From NCBI GenBank assembly GCA_036971715.1, contig JAVHJL010000013.1, positions 1,116,001 through 1,180,000 on the forward strand: 64,000 nucleotides of DNA, read 5' to 3'. Below the pieces are notes generated by a model, which saw only the letters and a program-made list of their open reading frames with translations, made no database searches and was not told the DNA's origin. Made by a program: the position numbers and the translations under genes. Positions 1-10,957 of this stretch are shown piece by piece. Position 1 is the stretch's first letter; each line of letters opens with the position of its first letter. The DNA comes from Arthrobotrys musiformis (taxonomy: Eukaryota > Ascomycota > Orbiliomycetes > Orbiliales > Orbiliaceae).

Positions 1-51
1 TCCCAAGTTAGCTTCTTTGGTCACCTTCCCTCATCTGTAATAAGCACTCAC

Positions 52-1621
52 CCTTGTGAACAGGCTCATTGTGTTGATAGCCTCCTCATTGCAGTCGTTC
101 CTGAGCATGTACTTCGAGCACTTGGTATTATAGTACCTGTCGCTCTTGTCCTTCTGTCGAGCGTTATCCATCTCCTCCATTGCCTTTCTAACATCGCCAG
201 CATGCTTCAGGATGCGCGCCAACCCTAGCCTCAGCTCGCCTTGGTCGGCATTATCAGGCGCCAACTCCAATGCTTCGTTGATATACGAGAGCGCCTTTTC
301 GGTATTTCGTATCCGCCAGTGATCGTGATGTTGTGAGAGGTAGTATAGAGTATAGATCAAAACGCTGTTATTCGGGGTCGAGCTGCCGTTTGTGAGGTTC
401 TCTCCGTTCTCGACAGGCTTCTCCTCTCGTGTCTTCGCCAGGAACTCATCGACGAGCGATTCCAATGTTTCTCTTTTCGCAACATCGCCATATAAAGCCT
501 TCAGGCTGGTAAATGTCGACGGAGCAGCTCTCTTCAGTCTCCAATCCAAATATTTCTGTGCCACAGACTTGAAGGCATCACCTGCGATAGAACAGTTAGC
601 ACACCTTCCGCGCCACCACCCAACAACTCCTCCCAACATTCCGTTCCGCACCTTCTTGGAAATCCAACGGTATCCGCTTTGGCGCATCCGCTCTCGGGTA
701 TTGCTCCGCCAACTCCTCGTATATCTTCAGCCTCTCCTCGCCTTCAACTCCCAAGCTCTTCTCCAATCCTGTGTAGTAAAGTCTCTTTTCTGGATTCCTC
801 TCGAGTAAAACCCTATAAGCCTTCTCGGCTGCCTCATTGTTCCCTAGCTTCAAATTATATTCCGCTCTCGCCTCTAGAATCGCAACTTTGTCGACGGCGA
901 TTCTGGAAATAGACTCCAAATGATCCAACGCCTTTTGGTAATCTCCAGTTTCCCCGATAATGTAATTCTTATACAATATCGCCTCCGAGTTCTCCAGATC
1001 TGTTTTCGGTGGCGGTTGCTTCAACGTTTCCTCGTACTTAGTGAGCACATTCTCAGCCTCCGACAAATTTCCCGCGAGGTGGTACGCAATCGCCAGACCG
1101 GTCCAATTCTGCCGTATTTGTGGTTTACTCATAACCATCAACCGTCTACTTTCGATATAACCGTTGTAATCCCTCATCTGGACCTGTAAGAGCGCAAGGT
1201 CGCGCAGGATCTGTTGGGAATCCGGTTCGAAGCGAAGGGCCATCTTGTAGGCCTTGATGGCTTCGTCAAAGTTCTTTTGGCTGCGGTAGAGGAGACCGTA
1301 GACGTGCCAGCAGACGTGGGATTTCATATCCTGCTTTAATGCTTCCTTAGCGATCTGGAAGGCTTCTTCGGTTTTGCCTTGGCAGTTTATGAGGAGACCC
1401 TTCATGGCGAGGGTTTCGCCGTGCTTCGGATTCTTTTTCAAGATCTATTTTTTCAGAAAGAAATGTCAATCAGGACGAAATTCGGGCTAATAGTGTGGGT
1501 AAGTGGGCCGTGCCTGTTCTGCAGCCTTGAGACCCTTCTTGTACTGCTTTGTCTCGTAGAATTTAAGGACATTGCGAAAAAGCGAGGCCTCTTTCGAGGC
1601 GAGTGGCTGTTGACTGGGCAT
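52..1621 (-). CDS. NAA15: N-terminal acetyltransferase A auxiliary subunit Naa15/Nat1 (5' part, partial)
   Basis: Auxiliary subunit of NatA, the ribosome-bound complex that acetylates N-termini exposed after methionine removal; Naa15 anchors the catalytic Naa10 at the tunnel exit. Exons read on minus: 1621-1514, 1444-652 and 581-52, giving 477 in-frame codons from MPSQQPLASK. The protein is a run of TPR-like helical repeats. Family hallmarks are HGETLAMKGL right after exon 1, SHVCWHVYGLLYRSQKNFDEA, and LQVQMRDYNGY. A consensus donor (GTGAGT) follows codon 477, and a GCTAAC branch-like site lies near base 10, so the gene continues past the left edge (full-length homologues are about 750-860 aa). 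Intron 1 (1445-1513) begins with GC rather than GT. The splice is fixed by the conserved KAAEQ|ILKKNPKHGETL junction. Intron 2 is 582-651. Confident call. Confidence 0.95.
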
Positions 1622-2482
1622 GGTTGAAGAAAGGTCGACGACGACGACACGAAAAAGGTGCGAGCGAGCGAGATAGTGAAGTTAAAAAGGGGGCGACGGT
1701 CTGGTGGGAGTAGGTACTGAAAGGATTATATCGTGCACATATAAGCGGTTTTTTTTGTTTTGAGCTACTGTGTGAGAGAAGCCCAGCCGTGGAGCATTGG
1801 GTACCAAGTTAGTCAGGCTGTTCTTTATTTATTTTAAGTAGCAAAAGTTAAATTGATGTGTCAAGGGTCTGTCTGGGGATCCCGTGGGGCCATGTGGACG
1901 TGAAGGACCAAGCAGGAGCTTACTGACACTAGTGCAAGACGAGACAGGTATGAGAAAGATAGCTCGAAGGGTGTCGCCAGATCGAGATATCGATATGATA
2001 TTGTTGATAGAGGGGTGGTAAAGGCGATGCAATGAAACAGCCGCGATGAGATACAACCGCGACGTGCCGAGAGGGTGGTGGAGTCGCCCGGGTCAGGATT
2101 GCGGGATGGATTGTGGAGAAGTCGGGGTCGAGGTCGAGGTCGAGGTGGTTAGGTTGGTGGTCGTGGGCCTGCAGAATTATTTCCAGCTGTTTTGTGCGTC
2201 GGTCTGCCACCGGAGCCCCACCAAACACCGCAACACGCCACTTCGCAAAATGCAACCTTCCTCAGTATAAATATGATATTGTCGCGATACCCCGTTCGGG
2301 CATCGACAGTGATAGTATTATTAGTAGTATTGGTAATAGTATTATGAGCAGTGGCAGCAGTGTCTGCGAGTGGTAATTGATATGTTCTTACACGGGATAG
2401 CCGTACAGCTCGGGCTGGAAGGTCTACTTCTTCAGTCGCGACGAACGGCGCCCGCTAGTGTCGACTGCCCCGCCCTTGCCAT
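1622..2482. other. Intergenic: NAA15 upstream region and FPG 3' flank
   Basis: NAA15 reads away from this stretch and FPG ends into it, so it holds the NAA15 promoter and the FPG 3' UTR. A GAGGTC hexamer repeat lies at about 2119-2142. I see no coding sequence; short open frames here lack conserved features. Confidence 0.5.
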
Positions 2483-4067
2483 TCACCACAATCTCCTCTT
2501 TAACATTATTGCTCTTCTTAAGATCTTGCCTTTCCTCGAGCTCTTGACTCCAGCTTCAGGTTTCTCTTCCTCCTCCTCCTCTTCTTCCTTCACGTCGAAT
2601 TCTTCTTCACTTGGGGAATCTTCGACTTTAACAGCCTTCTTTTTCCTGCCCCTCTTCGCTGGCGTCTTAACTTCCTCTTCCTCATCCTCATCCTCATCTT
2701 CAATTTTAGTCTTAGGCTTCCGCCCCCTCTTTCCTTTCTTAACCGGTGTTCCATCCTGTCCATCGTCGTCATCCTCAGTCTTGACAGCCTTCCTCTTCTT
2801 CCCACTCTTCTTCTCCACCCCAACATCTCCACTGCTACCCCCATCCTCCCCCTTAACCGCCGTCCCGCCCGTCGCCTTCTGTCTACTCTTCACATAAGCA
2901 CTTGTCCTGCCCCCCACCGTCACAAAATCAATCTTCTCCCCGCTTGGTAGCACATTTCCTTTCTTCCCTTTACTCCACCTGTACTTAAACAGCCAGTCCT
3001 CCGGGAACTTTGACGAATTCCCCAGTACACCGCATGCCGTTTTGCAAACATACACTGTCGACTCGTACAATTGTTTCTGCTGGGCGTCTGTCAGAGTATT
3101 CGAGTATTGTTCGGGATGTATCCGCGCATGGAACAAAATCTCGTCGCCGACCCAGTTCCCGACACCGCTTATGAAAGCTTGGTCCAGTAGTAGTGCCTAT
3201 TGTCAAGATTAATCCATATCCCCACTGTTACGAAGCATAGGCAGTATATATAGTGTTACTACCTTAATCGGCTTCTTCCTCGCTCTAACAGCCCCTTTGA
3301 ACCAGTCCTCGTCCAACCCATCAACAACCGGATCAGGCCCGTTCTCCTTCAACGGACTAACTTTCCTAATCTGTTCCGCGGGTACATCGATAAGTCTAAC
3401 CCTGCCTAGTCGCCTCGCATCCGTGAAGGCAGCATTATTCCCTTCATCTTCCATTTCAAAAACGAACTTCATAAACCTCGGCGGCCATTCGACTTCTTTA
3501 GCTTCTTCTTCATCGGCCATGTCGGCACGGTAATGTGCTTCTGGAGCTTTACTAAATGTGATCCAGCCAGTCATCCCGAAGCTATTACAATATATTTTAG
3601 CAACTACATGGTAGTAGTAGAGGAATTTGGCACATACTGCATCACTGGATGTGGAGGGGAATCCATTTCAATCCAAAAGTATTTCCCCTGCTGCCTAATA
3701 TTAGTAAGCTATCAGCAAAACTTCATCTTCAAGGTTGATATAAAGGAGGAAAGTGCATACTTTGCCTCCACGACCTTCTTCCCCGTCATAGCCTTCACAA
3801 AGGCAGAGGAAGTAGTATCCTTGAACACAATAGCATCTTCCTTGGCAACAACCTATCCCATAATATTAGCCATCGCTCCTCATCTACTATAAAAAGGAAG
3901 GGCATACATTTTTGATAGTCTTCCCAGCAAGGTGCTTATTGATATAACTATCACACAGATTCTCGACATTAGCTCCATATGGCAAAACACTGCCAAGAAA
4001 TACACTTGGCACAGATTATATGTTGTACTTACTGCACAATCCGCGTAATCTCTGCGATTTCCGGCAT
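2483..4067 (-). CDS. Formamidopyrimidine-DNA glycosylase (Fpg/Nei family, zincless fungal/plant type)
   Basis: Base-excision-repair glycosylase/AP lyase that removes oxidised purines and ring-opened bases, presumably nuclear. Six exons on minus: 4067-4033, 3947-3908, 3852-3761, 3694-3638, 3581-3263, 3196-2483, totalling 418 aa. After the initiator Met comes MPEIAEITRIV, giving the catalytic Pro2 and Glu3. The strand-contacting GMTGW block follows at the start of exon 5. The helix-two-turn-helix (GVGNWVGDEILFHARIHP) spans about 192-209. Instead of a C-terminal zinc finger there is the zincless loop GGRTSAYV (Arg278), as known for plant and fungal FPGs. Residues from about 290 on form a Lys-rich and Glu/Asp-rich low-complexity tail, likely DNA- or protein-binding. 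The first four exons are very short (35, 40, 92, 57 nt). Substrate range is inferred from the family. Confidence 0.93.
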
Positions 4068-5266
4068 CTTTTGATAGATCTGTAAAAACGACTCTTCTTT
4101 TTTCTGTGTGATGAATAGAGAGATAGAGGTTTTCCTTCTCGTCGCGTCTCTCAAGGAGGTTTTAGAAAACGCGAAGGTGGCACGGGGTAATGTGATATCG
4201 ACCCTTTCGACTTCCCCTTGATTCCGGCTCGCAGTTTGAATTCGAAGGTGGTGATTAGTCAGCAACCCAGCAGAGTCAGATGTTTAATCAACGTTATTGA
4301 CTGTTGCTTGTCAGCTAGTAAATATTTAGCCTTCTGGTACAATCTTCGGTTTCTAGTGCAAAGGAATAGTGATGCCGCGAATATGACAAAAACCCGAGCA
4401 GTGGTATGTCACGGACGAGGCTTTGAAGGTGATGATGAAGATGACGATGATGTAATTATATCAATTCCAATTTCGATTCCAATTCCGACTTGCGCGACAA
4501 CTTCTATCAGATCAGATCAGATCACAACCATCTCTACAACCATCTACAACCATCCACTGCACCATCACCATCTCCAACAATACACTAAACTAACACTTCA
4601 CAGCGACTAACATGCAAAGCTAACAAACAGATCGATAGAGAAAAAAAGCTGCAGGATCAAATTCTATTCCAGGCCACAACCCTTGGCGCCAATCGGTGCG
4701 GCTGAACCGAACCACAGCACCGGCCGGTGGGGTTTGACAATTGCCAGGGCACAAACTCCCACAGCCTCATTCTCCCACCAAGACGAAACCCATGGATTTC
4801 TATTCTTTTTTCAGCTTACGGCCAAGACAACGGTCTACCGGGGTGGCAGCTATTCCAAATGTCCTCGGTCGCCCAAGCTTTCCAAATGCTGACAGCTAGC
4901 TAAGATGGTACTTACTCTGCCTTACTTTCGTATGCAGCCTACCAAGTAGCTTAGCTTAGCCTTTCGGTCCCTCCTCAGCCTCAGCAGAACGAGAAGAAAA
5001 ATATCAAAAAGAGTTATCCTTCCCACATTTTTCTTCCTCTTCCTCTTCCTCTCTTTTTCAATTCTCGTCTTCTTGCTCCGACGGACACGGTGATAAGATC
5101 TTGAAACGAAAAGAAAAAAGAGAGTCGACAGCGAAAGAGGAAGGATGGCTTGAATGATAGCTCCCAGATTCAGAAATCCAACACCACCAACCCCACCGCC
5201 AGCTCGCATCCACAATTCACAATCTTATATCCAACGGTAAGAAACCATAAACATATATAAAAAAAA
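4068..5266. other. Intergenic between divergent FPG and the membrane protein gene
   Basis: Divergent promoter region of 1.2 kb. It carries hexamer-like ATTCCR repeats near 4463-4490, an ATCAG repeat near 4504-4520, and a CT-rich tract around 5030-5060, typical of fungal core promoters/leaders upstream of the start at 5267. No gene is recognised. Confidence 0.5.
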
Positions 5267-6139
5267 ATGGCAACCCTCGCCTCCCTCGCAAACCTCACCC
5301 CCCAAATGTCCCTCCTCAAACGCCAAAGCACCGCTCCAATCCCCCAAGGCCACTTCGGCCGTGACCGCTGGTACGCCCCACGCTGGGCCATGATCCTCAG
5401 CGCCGTCCTCGCCGGCATCCTAGTCCTCTCAATCTGCCTCTGCATCCTCGTCACCGTCTTCCGCCGCCGGAAATCCTACACCTCATCCGCCGACATAAAA
5501 CGCGCCATAGCCCACCAACGCCGCATGAGCGGCATCACCGAAGAAGACCCAGACAACATAAAACCAATCAAACGCCTCCGCTCCTTCCACATGAAAGGCG
5601 CAACCCCAAGTCCCGACACAACCTCCCCACGAACCCCAAAGGGCACCCAAAACGCCGGTTTATTCTCCAGGTTCTTCAGAAAGAAGGATGGTAAACGTCT
5701 CCCCCCGCTCGACGAGGAGAGGAACGAATCCTACAGCTCCTTGAACTCCTACCCCGAAACCCCAGCTCTCGATGAGAAAATGCTCGAAGCTTCACCACCA
5801 CCCACCCCAGCCCCGGCATTCGGCTGGTCGTCAAACGTAGGTCCAGCTCAGCACAGAGGTAGCATCGATCAAGGCCCCCCCGCACCACCATATTACACAG
5901 GCGGAGGCGGCGTAACCGGCGGCGCCGGGGAGCAAAACACAGCATACAAAGGCGAAGCCAGACCACCAATGGGCCAACGGGAAAGCGATAGCTTCCTAAA
6001 AACCTCCAGGGATGCAAAACGCCTAAGCACCGACTACAACGAGAACTACCAAACGAGGCCGAGCGGCGGTCTATTCGATGACGACGATGATGAGAGAAGA
6101 CCACTGGGTTACAACCCCGATTCTCGGAGCGGTAATTAA
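5267..6139 (+). CDS. Hypothetical single-pass membrane protein
   Basis: An uninterrupted 290-codon gene. I do not recognise the family. A Pro/Gly-containing N-terminal segment of about 40 residues (QGHFGRDRWYAPRW) precedes one strongly hydrophobic helix at about 41-64, followed at once by the basic stop-transfer FRRRK. The remaining 220 residues are polar and probably disordered, with Ser/Pro-Thr clusters (SPDTTSPRTP), a PPPTPAPA stretch, a Gly-rich patch and an acidic FDDDDDE motif near the C-terminus. The basic side after the helix suggests N-out/C-in topology with a long cytosolic tail. No cleavable signal peptide is evident. Codon use is C-ending rich in the first half, consistent with a real, well-expressed gene. 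The function is unknown. Confidence 0.75.
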   Translation: MATLASLANLTPQMSLLKRQSTAPIPQGHFGRDRWYAPRWAMILSAVLAGILVLSICLCILVTVFRRRKSYTSSADIKRAIAHQRRMSGITEEDPDNIKPIKRLRSFHMKGATPSPDTTSPRTPKGTQNAGLFSRFFRKKDGKRLPPLDEERNESYSSLNSYPETPALDEKMLEASPPPTPAPAFGWSSNVGPAQHRGSIDQGPPAPPYYTGGGGVTGGAGEQNTAYKGEARPPMGQRESDSFLKTSRDAKRLSTDYNENYQTRPSGGLFDDDDDERRPLGYNPDSRSGN

Positions 6140-7148
6140 AACATACCAAATCTAGACGGAGTTCCTGTTAGAGTTCACAAGAGGTAGTACAGAGCGGTAG
6201 TACAAGTACTAGTTATCAGAGAGGCGGGGGGGTTCAATGAATTTATGCTTTGGGTGGGACATGTCACTCTTTTCCTTTATGTCAATTTTCTTTTTCAATT
6301 CAATATTACGGCAAGGACAAAAAAATTCTCCTTTATTTTCTTCTTTGAAATTTAGGGCATCTCGGGGAGTTTTTTAAAGCGTCAATCTTTTTGTACGGGT
6401 TGCTTTGCTATATATCACAATTTCTCATACTTTCCTTAGACACTCGATGAGTTAACGTATAAGCGCATTCGTGACTAAATCCCCAACACCAGTATATCAC
6501 GGTTACCACAGGCCTACAAGTTACTAATAAAAGGAAAGAGGAAGAGTTATTCCAAGAGAGATTCCATTCGATTCATTCCGCCCCCGTTGAAATTCTCTAT
6601 ATAACACCCAGCTTTACCAGCCATAATAAATTTCCCTCTTTTCAATATTCTGTGTTGAAACAGAAAAACACCCCATGTAAAAAAGAAAAACGCCAAATAT
6701 TCTTTTTGTGGACCCCTCAGAGTGCAAGCGCCGGATTTTTTTTATACAAAGAAAGACCGCCATGGGATAGAAAAAAAGAGGGACCAGGAAATTACCTTTA
6801 ATACATACGCAGTACGTATTGAGGTTTTCCTTTCTTGTTCTTGTTATATAGAAAATACCCAACCCTCAAAATTAAATGTTAAATTGTGAATAATCCCTTT
6901 TGCCCAGTAGTTGAATTACCGCTTTGTCGATCGTTAAGGTTTTTCATGAAACCCCTCCCATGAATTGCCGTTGAGGACAAAAATAACTTTTTGGTTTGCG
7001 TAAAACTCATGATAATAAAAAAAGGAAAAGGAAAAAAAAAAAAGCGTGAGTGTAGACCGTTTAAGTCTTGATCGTTAGATGATTGATGGATGACAAAGGA
7101 AAAAGAGGTATCAGATTATAAAGGAGAAAAAGAGGTGGGAAGATGCGT
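6140..7148. other. Intergenic: convergent 3' flanks, AT-rich
   Basis: Lies between the ends of the membrane-protein gene (plus) and SAHH (minus). It is AT-rich with many A/T runs (for example near 7018-7045), suiting 3' UTRs and poly(A) regions. No gene is seen. Confidence 0.5.
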
Positions 7149-8622
7149 CTAATATCTGTAGAGCTCAGACTTGAATGGACCCTCGACGTCCAAACCGAGG
7201 TAGTCGGCCTGAACGTTGGAGAGCTTGGAGAGCTTGACGCCGAGGTGGTCGAGGTGGAGACGGGCGACCTCCTCGTCGAGGATCTTGGGGAGGACGTAGA
7301 CGCCAACGTCGAGTTTACCCTGTTAAAACATATATTAGCCATCGAATAGTCGTAGAGTAGTAGTACCAGTTGGAGGAGAACTTACACCCTTGCCGAACTC
7401 AACATACTTGCTCCTGAAGGCCTCATCCTCCTGCTTGAAGAGCAAGATCTGGGCGAGGACCTGGTTGGTGAAGGAGCAGCTCATGACGAAAGAGGAGTGA
7501 CCAGTGGCACAGCCCAAGTTGACGAGACGACCCTCAGCCAAGAGGATGATGTGGTTGCCGTTCTCAAGCTCGAAGCGGTCGACCTGTGGCTTGATGTTGA
7601 CGACGTTCTTGGCGTTAGACTTGAGCCATGCGACGTCGATTTCGATGTCGAAGTGACCGATGTTGCAAACGATGGAGTCGTTTTTCTACTTTCAATTAGT
7701 ATTTTTCTTTACCTAACATATATTCGAACGGGAAGTGACTCACCATCTGCTTGAAGTGCTCGCCGGTCAAGATGTCACGACATCCGGTGGTGGTGACGAA
7801 GATCTGACCGATGGAAGCAGCCTCCTCCATGGTGGTGACCTGGAAGCCAGAGACGGCAGCCTGGAGGGCATTGATAGGATCGATCTCAGTGACGATGACA
7901 CGGGCACCCATTCCGTGAAGGGCCATAGCGCAACCCTTACCGACGTCACCGTATCCGGCAACAACGGCAACCTTACCGGCAATCATGACATCGGTAGCAC
8001 GCTTGATACCGTCAACGAGGGACTCACGGCATCCGTACAAGTTGTCAAACTTGGACTTGGTGACGGAGTCATTGACATTGACAGCTGGGACGAGGAGCTT
8101 CTTGTCCTTCAACATGCGGTAGAGGTGGTGAACACCGGTGGTGGTCTCCTCGGAGAGACCGTAGCATCCCTTGAGCATCTCAGGGTACTTGCTGTGAACG
8201 AGGGAGGTAAGATCACCACCATCGTCCAAGATGAGGTTGAGGGTCTTGCCATCCTTGAAGGCAAGGAGCTGTTGCTCCAAGCACCAGTTGTATTCCTCCT
8301 CGGACTCACCCTTCCAGGCGAAGACTGGGACACCGGAAGCGGCAATGGCAGCCGCAGCGTGGTCCTGTGTGGAGAAGATGTTGCAGGAGGTCCAGGTGAC
8401 TTCAGCACCGAGAGCAGTGAGGGTCTCGATGAGGACGGCAGTCTGGATGGTCATATGAAGACAACCGGCGATACGGGCACCGGCAAGAGGCTGCTCAGCA
8501 GCGTACTTGGATCTGGTGGCCATGAGACCAGGCATTTCATTTTCGGCGAGCTCGATTTCCCTGCGGCCGAAGGCGGCGAGGGAGATATCGGCGACCTTGA
8601 ACTTCTGGGCTGGGGCACTCAT
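7149..8622 (-). CDS. SAH1: S-adenosyl-L-homocysteine hydrolase (adenosylhomocysteinase)
   Basis: NAD-dependent cytosolic enzyme that reversibly splits S-adenosylhomocysteine into adenosine and homocysteine, removing the product inhibitor of methyltransferases. Three exons on minus: 8622-7744, 7685-7386, 7319-7149, totalling 449 aa, the full family length. Key residues visible are His56 in CLHMT, Glu159 in LSEETTTG, Lys189 and Asp193 in SVTKSKFDNLYG, and the NAD-binding GYGDVGKG at 223-230. The C-terminus ends ELYRY, matching the conserved YRY tail that reaches into the partner subunit. Introns 7686-7743 and 7320-7385 are canonical. A likely 5' UTR intron lies just upstream. Third positions are strongly C/G-biased, as expected for a highly expressed gene; this also creates a long spurious antisense frame. 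Confidence 0.98.
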
Positions 8623-9216
8623 GATGACGATGATGTTCTACAGCCATTTCGAAAGCCAATCAGTACACACATACCAATTGAATCCAAACAATTGAATAAA
8701 ACTTACAGAGATGGAATTGGTGTTAGGGATTGGTGATGGCAATGGGAGGGGGTTGGTGAAAGGAAAGAAAGAGGAGAAGAGGAGGAGAGAAAGAGGGAGA
8801 AAAAGCTTTTAAAGCAGCCCCTCCCATTTTCCGCCCAACTGTCTGATATCTGTCTAACTGGCCTGCTCCACGAAATTCTCGACCGGCCGATAGCTGCAAA
8901 TTGCTCTGGCTAGCTCGCACAGCAGAGAAGAGACTTTTTCCAGTTCGGTTTTTGCCGGCGTTTGTGAACCGAATCGAATCGAATCGAACCCCGGCCAAGG
9001 GCGGGCCATGCTTGCTATTGGTTGGCTGTGAGCTCTTCTGTTTCGAAGCGACTGGAGATACTCCTATCAGACACATTCCTTCCCTTATCGCGTTGCACAT
9101 CCACATTCCACGGCCCTGCACTGTACTGTACCACCGCTACGCCAAAAGTATCACCAGCATCAACCACATACCACCACCATCGTAGTAGTAGCATCGATAG
9201 TAATAAGTAGACCACA
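8623..9216. promoter_or_regulatory. Shared divergent promoter region of SAHH and DAD1
   Basis: Only 594 bp separates the start codons of SAHH (minus) and DAD1 (plus), so both promoters lie here. A tandem CGAAT pentamer repeat sits at about 8965-8985, and a GA-rich/CT-rich strand-asymmetric tract at 8755-8805 is typical of fungal promoters. No defined operator can be assigned. Confidence 0.5.
8638..8706 (-). other. Probable 5' UTR intron of the SAHH gene
   Basis: On minus, CTCT|GTAAGT is followed by 69 nt with ACTGATT as a possible branch site and TAG|AACATC as acceptor. Splicing would leave a short leader 15 nt before the ATG. This is inferred from splice consensus only. Confidence 0.55.
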
Positions 9217-9632
9217 ATGAGCACGACGACTCGTCCCGAGAAGACCTACTTCGAGACCCAGCGTGAGGCTCTCATCGAGGAAATCTGCAAGGTCCGTTTG
9301 TCACCGGCTATCCGTTTTTCATACACCACAATTACAACAACAGCCGACTGACCCCTCATGCCCTCTTTATATAGTCCTTCGACCAGGTCCTGCTTAACCT
9401 TAACCATCTGAATAGATCCCTCGAGGGTCTCGCCGGTGTACGTTTAAACCTCCCAAAATTACACAAAATTATATATCTATAGAAATAATACTAAATAAAT
9501 ACATGTATAAAACAGGTCGGCCAGGAATTCACCGAGATCGAAGCCCTCTGGAGCAAATTCGACACCGTCATGTCGCAGCCCGTCCAACCCAACGATCCTG
9601 GTTCCGGATCCGGTGCAGAAGGCGCTCAGTGA
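9217..9632 (+). CDS. DAD1: DASH/Dam1 complex subunit Dad1
   Basis: Small subunit of the DASH (Dam1) ring complex that couples kinetochores to spindle microtubules. Three exons at 9217-9291, 9375-9437 and 9516-9632 give 84 aa. Recognised from the Dad1 core: YFETQREALIEEI in exon 1, DQVLLNLNHLNRSLEG in exon 2, and VGQEFTEIEALWSKF in exon 3. The length matches the family, which is usually 80-100 aa. The C-terminal tail is Pro/Gly/Ser-rich and not conserved. Introns 9292-9374 and 9438-9515 are short and canonical, and both fall between codons. Genes like this are easily missed because no exon exceeds 120 nt. DASH subunits are fungus-specific, which supports the assignment of the window. Confidence 0.93.
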
Positions 9633-10087
9633 AATATATCCATTTATCTCCCTCCTGCCCTCTTCCTCTCTCAAAAGGCTAGGGCTGGAATTTACATCGA
9701 ATTGCACGACTTCAAACCCTTGGAACACGTGGAACACGTGGAGCGGAAGATTTTTAGAGAAAGAAAGAAAAAGGGCCACGCGGAGACTAATGATCTGACT
9801 ATTAATCCTCTATCGAATCTAATGCATAATCTCTATTAACGTACAAGCTGTGGGCTTGAGATCCTTCTCTCTATCATGGATTCCCTCAAGGAATCCTCTT
9901 CAAAGCTTTTTTAAGAAGCAAAAGGTCTACAAAAGAATAAGAAGGGAAAAAGAAAAAGTCTACAAAATGCTCGCCTTAACGCCTTTTACCCACCAGTTGC
10001 GAAAAGAGGAGAAGAAAGAAAAAAAGGAATAAAACGCCGGTGATGAAGTAAATAGCACAAAAATCGCAGGAGGAAGAATAATGACGC
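9633..10087. other. Intergenic: convergent DAD1/UPF0643 3' flanks
   Basis: 3' UTR space of two convergent genes. It contains two tandem 10-bp copies bearing CACGTG at about 9722-9741 and purine-rich A/G runs from about 9910 to 10030. No gene is seen. Confidence 0.5.
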
Positions 10088-10957
10088 CTAATCGACCCAG
10101 TCCTCGATCCTCCACTCGCTGGCATCATCCTCGACAATAAGCTTCAACCTCTCCACCCTCCACTCGAGGTAAATATTCCTCACGGCCTCCATGGCTCGCA
10201 CATGGCCCTACGACATATTAGCATGCATCCCCAGAGATCCCTTTTTTCTGACGTGGTAACTTACCGGCCCGCCACCGCCGATCTTGGCATCACCCCGGTG
10301 CCTCCAAATACAAGTCGCCAGATTCCTCCCGCTATCTGGATGCGGCGTTCCAAACCAATACTTCAACAACTGCCCGCTCACCACAGCTTCTTCATGAGCA
10401 TCCTCATCCAATTTCCCCAGGTGTTCTCTATTCGCATCAAACGGCAGCCTAGACCGAAAAACGATAACATAAAACTCCGATCTGGGGAACGCATAACCCT
10501 CCTTTTTCGACAATTTTTGCAGGGCAATGAGGATTTCGCCCCAATTGAAGGCCTTCTCGTATGATACATTGGCATAATTACCGCTTGTTGCGTTCATGAT
10601 GGTTAATGCCTTTGCCAGGAGTTGGTTCGGACGGGAGAGGGTGGTGAGGTCCAGGAGGTGGTTTTTTTCAGTATACGGTGATGCCACCAGCAAATCACCC
10701 GAGAGGCGGCCGGAGAGGTCGTCGGTGTCTATTATACTTGGGTCCACTATGAAGGATGCGGGGAGGTGGTTTTTGGTGCTATTTGTGGTGGAGGAGGGTG
10801 TGAAGGCGTCAGCGGGGAGGGCTTTGCCAGAGAACGCCGGGCATTGGGAGGCATCCGAAGACGAGGAGTGGGAGACCGGGCATTTCTGCACTTCCTTCGC
10901 TGGGGATCCAAAAGCCCACTGCGGGATGATGCTAGACAGGAAGTCTAGCTTGCCCAT
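10088..10957 (-). CDS. UPF0643 family protein (conserved fungal, function unknown)
   Basis: Two exons on minus, 10957-10265 and 10207-10088, give 270 aa. It matches the uncharacterised UPF0643 family known from fission yeast and Aspergillus. Seen features are YANVSYEKAFNWGEIL near the middle, FYVIVFRSRL, a KYWFGTPHPDSGRNLATC block with the conserved Tyr-Trp-Phe, then WRHRGDAK, and a C-terminal WRVERLKLIVEDDASEW segment encoded partly by exon 2. The first 70 residues are Ser/Pro-rich with several Cys and are poorly conserved. No membrane helix or targeting signal is evident. The intron (10208-10264, 57 nt) is canonical and sits between codons. No biochemical role has been established to my knowledge. 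Confidence 0.88.

Noticed and set aside
2370..2897. A Ser/Pro-rich plus-strand frame over the FPG 3' end
   Set aside because: It is the complement of the Glu/Lys-rich FPG tail; low complexity only.
7735..8736. A 333-codon open frame on plus overlapping adenosylhomocysteinase
   Set aside because: It lies antisense to a perfectly conserved gene with C/G-biased third positions, which routinely opens the opposite strand. Its product is repetitive Asp/Gly/Val-rich with no family features.
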